Assembly: GCA_007280935.1 (NCBI GenBank)
Contig: QYQK01000101.1
Span: 1-38,178, forward strand
Origin: Opitutales bacterium
GTDB lineage: Bacteria; Verrucomicrobiota; Verrucomicrobiia; Opitutales; UBA953
Reading direction: 5' to 3'
Length of the DNA stretch: 38,178 nucleotides
Below the pieces are notes generated by a model. It was given only the letters and a program-made list of their open reading frames with translations. It ran no database searches and was not told where the DNA came from. This document shows positions 1 to 9,121 of the stretch, piece by piece. Position 1 is the stretch's first letter. Each line of letters starts with the position of its first letter. A program made the position numbers and the translations under genes.

Positions 1-50
1 ATTTTAGGGGGTTGCCATCGGCCGATACACCTCTATAAATCCTTACTACT

Positions 51-299
51 ATGAAGACACTCTTCGCTCTCTTCGTCGGTTTATTCACCTGCGCCATCGC
101 CTTTGCGGGTGGCACAACGACCACTCCTACTACCCCTACGACTCCGACCACGCCTCCTCCTCCGGTTGTTAACCCTAAGGGTGGCGGCGATAAAGGCGGC
201 GATAAAGACGGTGACGAGGACGACGACAGTCGTCGTGACCGTAAGAAGGTTTCGAAGATCGAGCCTAAGAAGTCGTTTAAGAAGTCTGAGAAGAAGTAA
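51..299 (+). CDS. Small secreted low-complexity protein (signal peptide, Thr/Pro-rich, then Asp-rich, then Lys-rich tail)
   Basis: ORF MKTLFALFVGLFTCAIAFAGG... has a typical signal peptide and is followed directly by a terminator hairpin. Confidence 0.7.
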   Translation: MKTLFALFVGLFTCAIAFAGGTTTTPTTPTTPTTPPPPVVNPKGGGDKGGDKDGDEDDDSRRDRKKVSKIEPKKSFKKSEKK

Positions 300-318
300 G
301 GCTATTTTCTTCCGTCCA

Positions 319-346
319 AAAGGGCCGACAAACGTCGGCCCTTTTT
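319..346 (+). terminator. Rho-independent terminator
   Basis: agggccgac-aaac-gtcggccctttttgtttt: perfect stem plus T-tract just after the ORF at 51-299. Confidence 0.9.
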
Positions 347-389
347 GTTTTAGGTTCGCTTCGTGGATGGGTTTGGTTTTTTTAACCTC

Positions 390-1583
390 ATGATGCCCCT
401 GTCCGATTGGCTCCTTTGGTTGCGCTTGGGCGCGACTTCGCTGGGCGGCCCGGCCGCTCAGATTGCGACCCTTGAGCAGGAGTGCGTCGAAAAGCGCTCT
501 TGGTTGTCGCCAGAACAATTCTCCCGCGCCTTAGGGCTTTGCATGTTCTTGCCCGGCCCCGAAGCCCAGCAACTGGTCGCTTGGATTGCCTGGAAGAAGG
601 GTGGCTGGCGCAGTGCCGTTCTGGCCACACTGTTCTTTGTCATTCCCGGTCTGCTCTGTTGCGGGGTCTTGGCGTTTTTATACCATCAGTTTGGCCAGCT
701 TCCTCTGATCGGCGGTGCGCTCTCCGGCGCCCGGGCTGCCATCGCGGGCGTTATTCTGGTCATGGCTTACCGTCTGTTTAAGACCGCCGTCTTTGATACG
801 ACTCGTCGAGCAGTCGCAGGTATAACGACGGTTGGGATGTTTTTTAGCGCCCCTTTCGCCTTTATGGCGGTCGCGGCAGGTCTCTATGCCTGGTATATCC
901 GTCCGCCGGATGAAGAGGCCGTGCCTGAAACGTCCGAAGTCCTGAAGTCTGCCGCCATCCGGGTGCTGCGCTTCCTGATTCCGGTCGGTGCCGTCTTCTT
1001 GGTGCTTTGGGCGATTTTCGGCCACGACTCCGGCATCGTTAAGCTTGCCGAGGTTTCTCTGCTCGCGGTGCTGACTTCTTTTGGCGGTGCTTACGCCGCG
1101 CTGGGAGTCTGGAAAGCACGCACGGTCGAAACTTATGACTGGATCAAGGAGCCTGCTTTTGGCGACGCGTTGGTGGTCGGTGAAATCACTCCGGGGCCGC
1201 TGCTGCTCGCCGGTAGTTTTATCGGTTGCATGGCTGGTTATAATGGCAGCCTCGGCATGGGTGGCGGCTGGCTGGCCGCTTTGGTCGGTCTCCTGGTCCC
1301 GGCGATTTTTACGTTTAGTTGTTCCACGCTCATCTTGCTCGCCACCGCTCCGCTGGCTGACGAGGGGGTAGGAGATGTTCGTTTCCATGATGTGATCGGG
1401 CTGGTGACCGCCGCCGCGGCGGGTGCTGTGTTTTGGCTGGGTCTTTCCTTGGTGCTGTCGCAGATGACTTGGGTCTACCTCTTGATTTCAGCCGCCGCGG
1501 GTGCGGCGCTTTACCTTAAAAAGACGAACATCCTCCTCTTGGTCGCCCTGGGCGCCGCGGCGGGCTGGTTCGCGGCCCGATAA
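390..1583 (+). CDS. chrA: Chromate transporter, CHR family (two-domain)
   Basis: Polytopic membrane protein with ChrA-like motifs LPGPEAQQL and GEITPGPLLL. Start taken at MMPLSDWLLW rather than the ORF-track start at 363. Confidence 0.85.
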   Translation: MMPLSDWLLWLRLGATSLGGPAAQIATLEQECVEKRSWLSPEQFSRALGLCMFLPGPEAQQLVAWIAWKKGGWRSAVLATLFFVIPGLLCCGVLAFLYHQFGQLPLIGGALSGARAAIAGVILVMAYRLFKTAVFDTTRRAVAGITTVGMFFSAPFAFMAVAAGLYAWYIRPPDEEAVPETSEVLKSAAIRVLRFLIPVGAVFLVLWAIFGHDSGIVKLAEVSLLAVLTSFGGAYAALGVWKARTVETYDWIKEPAFGDALVVGEITPGPLLLAGSFIGCMAGYNGSLGMGGGWLAALVGLLVPAIFTFSCSTLILLATAPLADEGVGDVRFHDVIGLVTAAAAGAVFWLGLSLVLSQMTWVYLLISAAAGAALYLKKTNILLLVALGAAAGWFAAR

Positions 1584-1635
1584 ATTAGTGAAATCAGTTT
1601 GTGATTTTCCAGCTTTGCTCCAACTTAAACTTACT

Positions 1636-1875
1636 ATGAAACAACTCACCTCCATGCTGGTTATTGCCCTTGTCTGCGCTTCGGTCGCTTTTGCAGCCTC
1701 TCCTTCGCCTGACGTCAAACCAGCTACGACGACCAAAGAGTCCTCGAAGTTTAAGGCCGGTGGTTGCTGCGATAAGGCCGATAAAAAGGGCGAAAAATGC
1801 CAACACCCTTGCTGCGTCAAGGCTGCGGCTGACGGCAAGGTTTGCGAAAAATGCAACGCCCCAGCGAAGAAGTAA
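1636..1875 (+). CDS. Small secreted Cys-rich protein, putative metal-binding
   Basis: MKQLTSMLVIALVCASVAFA signal peptide, then GGCCDKADKKGEKCQHPCCVKAAADGKVCEKC (two CC-x9-C units). Terminator follows. Confidence 0.75.
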   Translation: MKQLTSMLVIALVCASVAFAASPSPDVKPATTTKESSKFKAGGCCDKADKKGEKCQHPCCVKAAADGKVCEKCNAPAKK

Positions 1876-1897
1876 TTACCATTTGTTCTCGTCTATT

Positions 1898-1925
1898 AAG
1901 GGCTGAATTTTGTTCGGCCCTTTTT
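1898..1925 (+). terminator. Rho-independent terminator
   Basis: GGGCTGAA-ttttg-TTCGGCCC followed by TTTTT. Confidence 0.85.
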
Positions 1926-1991
1926 GTGCCCCAATGAAATGATTCCATCGGGAGTCTTGCCCCTCGTCGGGTTTGACGTAAATCTATCCGA

Positions 1992-2738
1992 ATGCTCCGC
2001 CGTCACCCGCTGATTTACTCCGTTATGTTGTTGAGTGTGGCTTTCGGTCTCTATTTTTGGACTAGGCCGGTTTCCGCCACGCCCGATTTGCCAGCTGCTA
2101 AGCTTGGCTACGAGGTCTGTCCGCCTTCTCCCGATGGCATCGGTAAGGTCTATCAAGGTCGTGAAATCGCCCAAGTGATGGGCCACCCGGGCATCGGTTG
2201 GCTCGAACGCTCCGATCGCGAGAAAGAAGAGGCCCCTTCCAAGGCAATTGCCGCCTTGGAGCTGGCGGCCGACGCCGTCATCGCGGATATCGGCGCAGGG
2301 TCAGGCTACTATTCTTTCCGGATCGCTCGGCAGCTTCCGCGCGGAAAGGTTGTCGCGGTCGATATCCAGCCCGAGATGATTGATTTTTTGACGAAGGAAT
2401 CCGTTAAGCTCGGAATAAAGAATGTGCAACCCCACCTGAGCACCATTGAAGACGTCAAACTACCCGACGGCTCTCTTGACGCCGCCTTGATGGTCGACGC
2501 TTATCACGAATTCGACCACCCGATCGAAATGCTGGCCTCCTTGCGTCGCGCCCTGCGCTCCAAGGGACGCATCTATCTCCTGGAATACCGAGCCGAAGAT
2601 CCGCACGTCCCCATCAAGCCTCATCACAAGATGACCGAGGCCCAGGCACGTAAGGAATTCGAAGCGGCCGGCTTCAGGTTCGTGGTGAACAAGCCCGATT
2701 TACCTTGGCAGCACTTGCTCATCTTCGAGCGTCCGTGA
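1992..2738 (+). CDS. Class I SAM-dependent methyltransferase with N-terminal hydrophobic segment
   Basis: ADIGAGSGYYSFRIARQ motif I and following VVAVDIQPEMI; hydrophobic N-terminus LIYSVMLLSVAFGLYF. Confidence 0.8.
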   Translation: MLRRHPLIYSVMLLSVAFGLYFWTRPVSATPDLPAAKLGYEVCPPSPDGIGKVYQGREIAQVMGHPGIGWLERSDREKEEAPSKAIAALELAADAVIADIGAGSGYYSFRIARQLPRGKVVAVDIQPEMIDFLTKESVKLGIKNVQPHLSTIEDVKLPDGSLDAALMVDAYHEFDHPIEMLASLRRALRSKGRIYLLEYRAEDPHVPIKPHHKMTEAQARKEFEAAGFRFVVNKPDLPWQHLLIFERP

Positions 2739-2742
2739 TCAT

Positions 2743-4230
2743 TCAGGCTCCGACGTTTTTCTTGATCTCTTTGAGCTGCTGAAATTCGGGTTTGGCGGTA
2801 TAAAATTTGTCTAACGGGTAACACCCAGAGATGAGCCCGTTGCGCGGCGCGGTCGTGCAGTCGCTGAAGGTGCGGCAGATGAATTTGGTCTCCATTGCGC
2901 CGTTCTTCGCCGCATCCGCCAGCATGCTGGGGTAGCTGAGCACGGCGCGACCAACGCCGATGGCATCGCTCCACTTGTTGCGTAGAATGAATTGGGCAAG
3001 GTGCGGCAGGTATTCTTGAATATAACTCAGGCCGGAACTGACGATGATCAGGCTGCTGGGCGCCCGGGATCTCACCTGGCGAACGGCATCCACTTGACGG
3101 GCCAAATCAATCAAAGGGTCGTGCGCGGCCTGATAACCGTCGCTCGGCGGGTAGGCCGCTGGGCGTTGGATGTGCGGATTGTAATAGGGCGAGCCCGCGG
3201 AGGTGTTCAGGATCTTGACCCCAAGTTCGCCGAGCATGTTCACGAATTGGAAGGTTTCGGATAGGTCGGGTTGCGTGGGTTTTTCCGGGTTCGCCCCAAA
3301 GGCGAAACGGTAGGGAAGGAGATGCGCATGCTCTTCGGGGATGCCGGGGCCGAGTCGCCCTGGAACGGAATGCGCCGGGTCCGGACGGAAAGGCACGAAG
3401 TCGAAGAGGCTGAGGCGCACCCCGATATCAATGGGATTACCTTCAGCCCGGATGCCGGCGATGATGTCGCGTAGGATGCGAGTCCGGTTTTCGAAGGAGC
3501 CCCCGAACTTGCCAGGTCGGGTGTGGGCGCTGAGGAATTCATGCAGCAGATAGCCGTGACAGTGCTTGATGTCTACGAAGTCGGCACCGCATTCCCGGGC
3601 CACGCGGGCGGCCTTGATATAATAACGGATCAATTCTTCGACGTCGGCATCGGTGAGGACCTGATCGTCGGAAGTGACGTTAAACTTCTTGTCTAAGATC
3701 GGGTGATGGTAGGCGATGCGTGATTCCCATCGTTTCTTATCGTTGGGACGACAGAAGCGTCCCGAGTGCGTGAGCTGAAAGCCGATGACCAGATCATCCG
3801 TTGAGCCCCAGCGGGCGAGGTGTTCGGCTTTGAGGATGCCGACGAGTTCGGTGATGCCTGCTTTGTTTTCATCGTTGATGATAAGTTGGTTCATGTTGGC
3901 ACGACCGTCCGCCCGCACGGCCATGGCCTCCGCACCGCAGATGAGTTTGGCACCGCTGGCGCCGAAGCGTTGCCAGCGGCGTTTCATTTCTTCGGAGATG
4001 CCCCCGGTAGTCGTCCCATCCCAACCTTCCATAGGATGAATCGCGATGCGGTTACCGATGGTCTTCCCGTTGATTTTATTCTGAGAGATCGGCTGGGAGA
4101 GGGGGTTGCCCGCTCCGGCTTCGATAGTATCTTCAATCGGCAGTTCGATCCCGATGGAAGCGCAATGGGCGCGGAAATCCGCGACGGTCTTAAGCGACGC
4201 GACGCGGGTGAGTTTGAAAGGTTCGGACAT
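2743..4230 (-). CDS. NADH:flavin oxidoreductase / Old Yellow Enzyme family protein
   Basis: TIM-barrel OYE features (FQLTHSGRF, DFVDIKHCHGYLLHEFLS). Start assigned at MSEPFKLTRV. Confidence 0.85.
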   Translation of the reverse strand: MSEPFKLTRVASLKTVADFRAHCASIGIELPIEDTIEAGAGNPLSQPISQNKINGKTIGNRIAIHPMEGWDGTTTGGISEEMKRRWQRFGASGAKLICGAEAMAVRADGRANMNQLIINDENKAGITELVGILKAEHLARWGSTDDLVIGFQLTHSGRFCRPNDKKRWESRIAYHHPILDKKFNVTSDDQVLTDADVEELIRYYIKAARVARECGADFVDIKHCHGYLLHEFLSAHTRPGKFGGSFENRTRILRDIIAGIRAEGNPIDIGVRLSLFDFVPFRPDPAHSVPGRLGPGIPEEHAHLLPYRFAFGANPEKPTQPDLSETFQFVNMLGELGVKILNTSAGSPYYNPHIQRPAAYPPSDGYQAAHDPLIDLARQVDAVRQVRSRAPSSLIIVSSGLSYIQEYLPHLAQFILRNKWSDAIGVGRAVLSYPSMLADAAKNGAMETKFICRTFSDCTTAPRNGLISGCYPLDKFYTAKPEFQQLKEIKKNVGA

Positions 4231-4234
4231 AGGT

Positions 4235-5194
4235 TTAGCTGAGGGCGGCGATGCGTTTGGCGATATCCGCGAGGATTTCGCGGTCAGAATCCGGGCGCTT
4301 GGCCGAAAGCGGATGGGTATCATCGCATTCCAGCCATCCGCGGAGCTTCAGGAACATGGCGGCGGAATGTTTGTAGGCGGGAACGGGCGGGCGGAAGGCG
4401 AGGAAGCCGAGATACTGCAAAAGGTCATTGATTTCGTAAAATGAAACTTCGCCTTTTTCCCAGGCCTTATCTCGTAAGGCAAAAGCTTCCGGGGCGAAGG
4501 TGCTCAGCCCGAGCAGGTAGTCGCTGCCGTACATGACCATGTCGATGGCGAGGTCGTTACCAGTGTATACTCGGAAATCCGGACGCGTCTGATCACGTAG
4601 CGTCAATCTCTCCCACTCCAGGTCGCGACGTAATGAGGAATGCTTCGCGCCGATGCATTGTTTTACGTCCATGAGCCCACGGTAGACGTCCAAGGAATAG
4701 ATTTTCCCAAAGGGGGCGAACATCTGTCCGAGTTCGAAGCCGACGAAACGAGGGGCGTGACGACCGATCGCGGCATAGGCTTCCACGATTTTATCATCTG
4801 TCTGGGAGGTCAGGCCGTAGCTTTGGAAGATGACCGGGGTGCCGCCGTGTTGCTGAATCATCTCCATTTGACGAGCGTAAGCACCGAGGTCGAAGGCATC
4901 TCCAGGCTTATCAAGGACGAAGGCACCGGCGACAAACCATTTTCCGCCCGTCTCCGCTTGGGTGATTTGTAGGGCACGTCGGCGGATCGAGTCGTCGATG
5001 AGATTGCCATACCCGGTATCCATGTTGACGGCCGGAGCTAGCCCGGCGGCGACGGTGCGGCGCACGTGTGCGGTGAATCCTACCCAGTCGACATCGCCGT
5101 TCGCATGGAAGGGTAGGAGGATGGCAGAACTCCCTTCGATTTTACGCTGACGGCGTATCATCGAGGTGGGCTCGGGGTGCAATGGGTTGCTCAT
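4235..5194 (-). CDS. Dihydrodipicolinate synthase (DapA/NAL)-family protein
   Basis: [31 protein letters not shown] resembles the DapA-family N-terminus; ends 4 nt before the oxidoreductase start. Confidence 0.75.
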   Translation of the reverse strand: MSNPLHPEPTSMIRRQRKIEGSSAILLPFHANGDVDWVGFTAHVRRTVAAGLAPAVNMDTGYGNLIDDSIRRRALQITQAETGGKWFVAGAFVLDKPGDAFDLGAYARQMEMIQQHGGTPVIFQSYGLTSQTDDKIVEAYAAIGRHAPRFVGFELGQMFAPFGKIYSLDVYRGLMDVKQCIGAKHSSLRRDLEWERLTLRDQTRPDFRVYTGNDLAIDMVMYGSDYLLGLSTFAPEAFALRDKAWEKGEVSFYEINDLLQYLGFLAFRPPVPAYKHSAAMFLKLRGWLECDDTHPLSAKRPDSDREILADIAKRIAALS

Positions 5195-5327
5195 GATCTG
5201 ATGTCATTTTGGATGTTTTATGAGAAATATCCCAGCCTCAAAAGCGGGTCACTCATTCGTTCCTTGTAGCCCAGTGGGAATCCGCTCAGATGTAAGACGT
5301 TGCTTGGTGCGACGCACCCCTATCTCG

Positions 5328-6653
5328 ATGAAAGAACTTCATTCCCCTGTTTCCACGAAAGACGCGATCACGCGCGGAATGCAGATGACCCTTCTCGCGG
5401 GCTTCTTGGGTTGGATGATGGATGGTTATGAGCAAGCGCTTTTCCCGACGCTCGCCGGACCCGCGCTGAAGAGTATGGTGCCCGCGGAAGTCGTGGCCTT
5501 GGGCTCTAAGGCCATCAATAGCTGGGTGGGCGGATGGATGGGTTGGATCACTTCCGCTTTCTTGATTGGCGCCGCACTGGGTGGCGCGGCCTTCGGTTGG
5601 CTCGGAGACCGCATCGGCCGCGTGAAGGCGATGTCGTTCAGTATTCTGTTTTATTCCATCTTCAGCGGGGTCTGTTATTTCGCGACCGATCCGACTCATC
5701 TTGCCGGTGCGCGTTTCATGGCGGCCTTAGGCATGGGTGGCGAATGGGCCTTGGGCGTCGCGCTGGTGATGGAAGCCTGGCCCGAACGGCATCGTTCTAA
5801 GATGGCCGCTGCCATCGGTGTGGCGGCGAACCTTGGGATGGTCCTGGTGGGTTGCGTCGCCTTGGCTTACCCGGCCGATGGTCACTCCTGGCGGATCCAC
5901 TTCTTGATCGGTGCTTCGCCGGCCATCCTTACTTTATTGATTCGTCTCTTTGTACCTGAGTCTGAAAAGTGGGAACGTTCCATGAAGAAAGAAGCAGCTG
6001 GGCCCACTCCAGGTCGCTCCAAGATCGGAGAGGTTTTTAGTGGTGAATTACTCGGTTCGACCCTCGCCGGCATTGCGATGGTCTCGGTGGTTTTCGTCGG
6101 TACTTGGGGCGCGGTACAATGGGTGCCGCTTTGGATCACCGAACTTGCGGGTCCCGATAACACCCGAGCCAAGGCTCTGGCCATGGTCATCGTGTCCGTC
6201 GGCGCCTGCACGAGCACTTTCATCGCTCCGTTGTTTCTTGCGAGATTCAAGCGCCGCACGGGTTACCAGATTCTTTGCGCATTGGCCTTCGCCGCTACGT
6301 GCTGGATTTATCGGACTCCTGCCCAATGGTCTGGCACGATGCTCTTCGATATTTTCCCCGTCATGATGGCCGTAAAGGTTTTTGTCTTGGGCATGGCAGC
6401 CACCGCCTTCTTCGGCTTCTTCCCGCTTTATCTCCCGGAGCTTTTCCCGACCCGCGTGCGTGCGACCGGCCAAGGTATTTGTTATAATACCGGCCGTCTG
6501 GTCGCCGTCCCCTTCGTGCTGCTCAGCGGTAAACTAGTTGAGACGCTCGGCGGTTATCAAAGTGCCGCCGCCGCCATCACGCTCGTCTATGCCGTCGGTT
6601 TGTTCGTGGCTTTCTTGGGCAAGGAGACTACGGGTCAAGGCCTCCAAGACTAA
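5328..6653 (+). CDS. MFS transporter
   Basis: 12-TM-like protein with MFS motif GWLGDRIGRVKAM. Start at MKELHSPVSTKDAITRG rather than 5220. Confidence 0.85.
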   Translation: MKELHSPVSTKDAITRGMQMTLLAGFLGWMMDGYEQALFPTLAGPALKSMVPAEVVALGSKAINSWVGGWMGWITSAFLIGAALGGAAFGWLGDRIGRVKAMSFSILFYSIFSGVCYFATDPTHLAGARFMAALGMGGEWALGVALVMEAWPERHRSKMAAAIGVAANLGMVLVGCVALAYPADGHSWRIHFLIGASPAILTLLIRLFVPESEKWERSMKKEAAGPTPGRSKIGEVFSGELLGSTLAGIAMVSVVFVGTWGAVQWVPLWITELAGPDNTRAKALAMVIVSVGACTSTFIAPLFLARFKRRTGYQILCALAFAATCWIYRTPAQWSGTMLFDIFPVMMAVKVFVLGMAATAFFGFFPLYLPELFPTRVRATGQGICYNTGRLVAVPFVLLSGKLVETLGGYQSAAAAITLVYAVGLFVAFLGKETTGQGLQD

Positions 6654-6654
6654 G

Positions 6655-8061
6655 ATGAATCCGCACGATGTTCAGATTCGGGCCGTGCGCTGGCATGCCT
6701 TGCCGGTGCAGACCCGTCTACCTTTGAAATTCGGTCACGAGACGGTGACGAGCGTCGCCTGCGCGCGCGTTTGCCTGACCGTTTCGCGGGCCGATGGCTC
6801 GCGGGCCGAAGGGTGGGGCGAGACGCCTCTGAGCGTGCAATGGGTCTGGCCTTCCACGGTGCCCTACGAGGTGCGTTTCAAGGCCATGCAGGATTTCTGC
6901 GATTTGTTGACAGAAGCCTACGCTCAATTTCCCGCCCAAGGTCACCCGATGGAAATCGGCTACGATTTTATCGAAGCGGTGCTACCCAAGCTTCTCACGG
7001 CTTTCAATGCCACTTTGCCGAAGGGCGTGGTGATGCCGACTTTGGCCGCCTTGGTCTGCGCCTCGGCCTTTGATTTGGCCCTGCATGATGCCTATGGCGT
7101 CGTGAACGAGGTGCCGACTTATCTTACTTATCAGGCCCCCTGGATGAATCGCGATCTGTCCGCTTACCTGACGCCCGCCGCCGATGCTCCACAGGTAAAT
7201 TTTAGCGGCAAGTATCCGGTTAATTTTTTCCGTCAGTCCGTCGAGACGAAGTTGCTGGCCTGGCATCTCGTCGGCGGTCTCGATTATCTGACACTCGCTG
7301 AGGCGGGCTCTAATGTCTTGCAAGATGGCTACCCGAGCTCACTTGACACATGGATCAAGTGCGACGGCTTGAAGGCGCTGAAGGTCAAACTCCGTGGCAA
7401 CGACGCCCTCTGGGATTTCGCCCGCATGAAACAAATCGCCGAAATCGGCCTGCCTTTGGGTGTCGAATTATTTACGGCCGACTTTAACTGCACGGTGATG
7501 GACCCCGCATACGTCAATGGCGTGCTCGATCGCATCAAAGCGGAGCTGCCGGAACTATGGTCGAGGTTGAGTTACGTCGAGCAACCTTTCCCTTACGAAT
7601 TGGAGGATCATCCGATCGATGTCCACTCGGTCAGCGGCCGCATGCCGCTCTTTCTTGACGAGAGCGCCCATGATTGGCGAATCGTTCGCTTAGGTCGCGA
7701 ATTAGGCTGGACCGGTGTCGCGCTCAAGACTTGCAAGACGCAGACGGGTGCTTTGCTGAGTCTCTGTTGGGCCCGCGCCCATGGCATGCAATTGATGGTG
7801 CAAGACCTGACCAACCCCATGATGGCCCAGATGACCCACCTGCTGTTGGCGGCGCACGCCCCGACAATCGCCGGCGTGGAGACCAATGCCATGCAGTTCT
7901 ATCCCGAAGCCTCGATGGCAGAGGCCGAGATTCATCCAGGGCTTTACCGTCGCCAGTCGGGCCAAATCGATGGTCGTACTCTTTCCGGCCCTGGTTTCGG
8001 TTATAGATTGAATGAAATCGACCGAAAGTTACCTGCGGCACGGATGTCTTCGCCCGCTTAA
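6655..8061 (+). CDS. Enolase-superfamily (mandelate racemase/muconate lactonizing-like) protein
   Basis: LKVKLRG (KxK), VELFTADFN, SYVEQPF and LFLDES ordered as in the MR/MLE barrel; starts 1 nt after the MFS stop. Confidence 0.8.
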   Translation: MNPHDVQIRAVRWHALPVQTRLPLKFGHETVTSVACARVCLTVSRADGSRAEGWGETPLSVQWVWPSTVPYEVRFKAMQDFCDLLTEAYAQFPAQGHPMEIGYDFIEAVLPKLLTAFNATLPKGVVMPTLAALVCASAFDLALHDAYGVVNEVPTYLTYQAPWMNRDLSAYLTPAADAPQVNFSGKYPVNFFRQSVETKLLAWHLVGGLDYLTLAEAGSNVLQDGYPSSLDTWIKCDGLKALKVKLRGNDALWDFARMKQIAEIGLPLGVELFTADFNCTVMDPAYVNGVLDRIKAELPELWSRLSYVEQPFPYELEDHPIDVHSVSGRMPLFLDESAHDWRIVRLGRELGWTGVALKTCKTQTGALLSLCWARAHGMQLMVQDLTNPMMAQMTHLLLAAHAPTIAGVETNAMQFYPEASMAEAEIHPGLYRRQSGQIDGRTLSGPGFGYRLNEIDRKLPAARMSSPA

Positions 8062-8116
8062 GTCAAAGACGCTTGCCCGCTTGGAGAGAACTGCCATTTC
8101 TTTGGCTTCCCCTCCC

Positions 8117-9058
8117 ATGCTACCCCGTCTACTCCTCCTCGCCGCCTGTGCTGTCTCCGCCTTTGCCGCGGATGCTCCCCAACGGAAGATTCTTTTCTTC
8201 ACCAAATCGTCCGGCTTTGAGCACGACGTGATTTCTTATAAGAAAGGCATGCCCAGTTTCGCCGAAAAACAACTCCTCGAGTTGGGCGCCGAAAACAAAT
8301 GGGAATTCGTCTTCTCGAAGGATGGTTCCAAGTTCTCTCCGCAGTACCTCGCGCAGTTTGACACGGTGATGTTCTACACCACCGGCGATCTCTGTTCCGA
8401 AGGCACCGACAAGAATCCTCCCATGTCCATGGCAGGCAAGCAGGCGCTCTTTGATTATGTCCGATCCGGCAAAGGTTTTGTCGGTACGCACTCGGCTGCC
8501 GATACCTTCCATACCGACAACGAAGATAAGAAGGGCCCCGAGCGTTTTACCAACCATGGCGACAAGGCCGACGCTTACGTCTGCTTCCTCGGCGCGGAAT
8601 TCATCCGGCACGGCAAGCAACAGGAAGGTCGTAATCAGGTCATCGACCCGACTTTCCCTGGCTTCGAAAAAGTCGGCGCGGAATTCACCTTCGCCGAAGA
8701 ATGGTACACGTTGAAGGATTTCCGTCCCGAAATTCACGTTCTCACGGTTTTTAACAACCCTGCCCTCGAGGGTGATGATTATAAGCGGCCGGCTTACCCT
8801 AACACCTGGGCACGTAATGAAGGTAAGGGTCGCGTGTTCTATACCGCCATGGGTCACCGCGAAGATGTTTGGACGAACCCGACCTTCCGTCAGATCCTCG
8901 TGGGTGGCGTGAAGTGGGCCTTAGGCGATGCCAAGGCTGCGGATCTTTCGCCTAATCTTCTGAAGGTCGCCCCGGGCGCCATGACCAATCAGCCTTACAC
9001 GGCGACGCCCGCCCCGAAGGCCAAGGCGCCCGCCAAAAAGGCCGAAGCCAAAAAATAA
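8117..9058 (+). CDS. ThuA-like domain protein, secreted
   Basis: Signal peptide MLPRLLLLAACAVSAFAAD; KILFFTKSSGFEHDVI, GFVGTHSAADTF and YTAMGHREDVW typical of ThuA-like proteins. Confidence 0.88.
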   Translation: MLPRLLLLAACAVSAFAADAPQRKILFFTKSSGFEHDVISYKKGMPSFAEKQLLELGAENKWEFVFSKDGSKFSPQYLAQFDTVMFYTTGDLCSEGTDKNPPMSMAGKQALFDYVRSGKGFVGTHSAADTFHTDNEDKKGPERFTNHGDKADAYVCFLGAEFIRHGKQQEGRNQVIDPTFPGFEKVGAEFTFAEEWYTLKDFRPEIHVLTVFNNPALEGDDYKRPAYPNTWARNEGKGRVFYTAMGHREDVWTNPTFRQILVGGVKWALGDAKAADLSPNLLKVAPGAMTNQPYTATPAPKAKAPAKKAEAKK

Positions 9059-9070
9059 GTCCTCGAGCAG

Positions 9071-9097
9071 GGCGGGCACTAAGCCCGCCTGGTTTGT
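9071..9097 (+). terminator. Probable terminator hairpin (weak T-tract)
   Basis: GGCGGGC-actaa-GCCCGCC followed by tggtttgtt. Confidence 0.6.
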
Positions 9098-9121
9098 TCA
9101 TGGACGTTTAAAACTAATTTC

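Noticed and set aside
17-26. ATCGGCCGAT perfect palindrome near the window start
   Set aside because: A 10-bp palindrome is expected by chance and has no supporting context.
115-165. Short-period repeats (actcctactacccctacgactccgaccacg)
   Set aside because: Codon-level low complexity of the Thr/Pro-rich ORF, not a CRISPR array or independent satellite.
678-1388. 236-aa minus-strand ORF opposite chrA
   Set aside because: Antisense to a recognisable membrane protein; composition typical of reverse-frame artefact.
8129-8857. 242-aa minus-strand ORF opposite the ThuA-like gene
   Set aside because: Antisense to a clear ThuA-like CDS; no recognisable motif.
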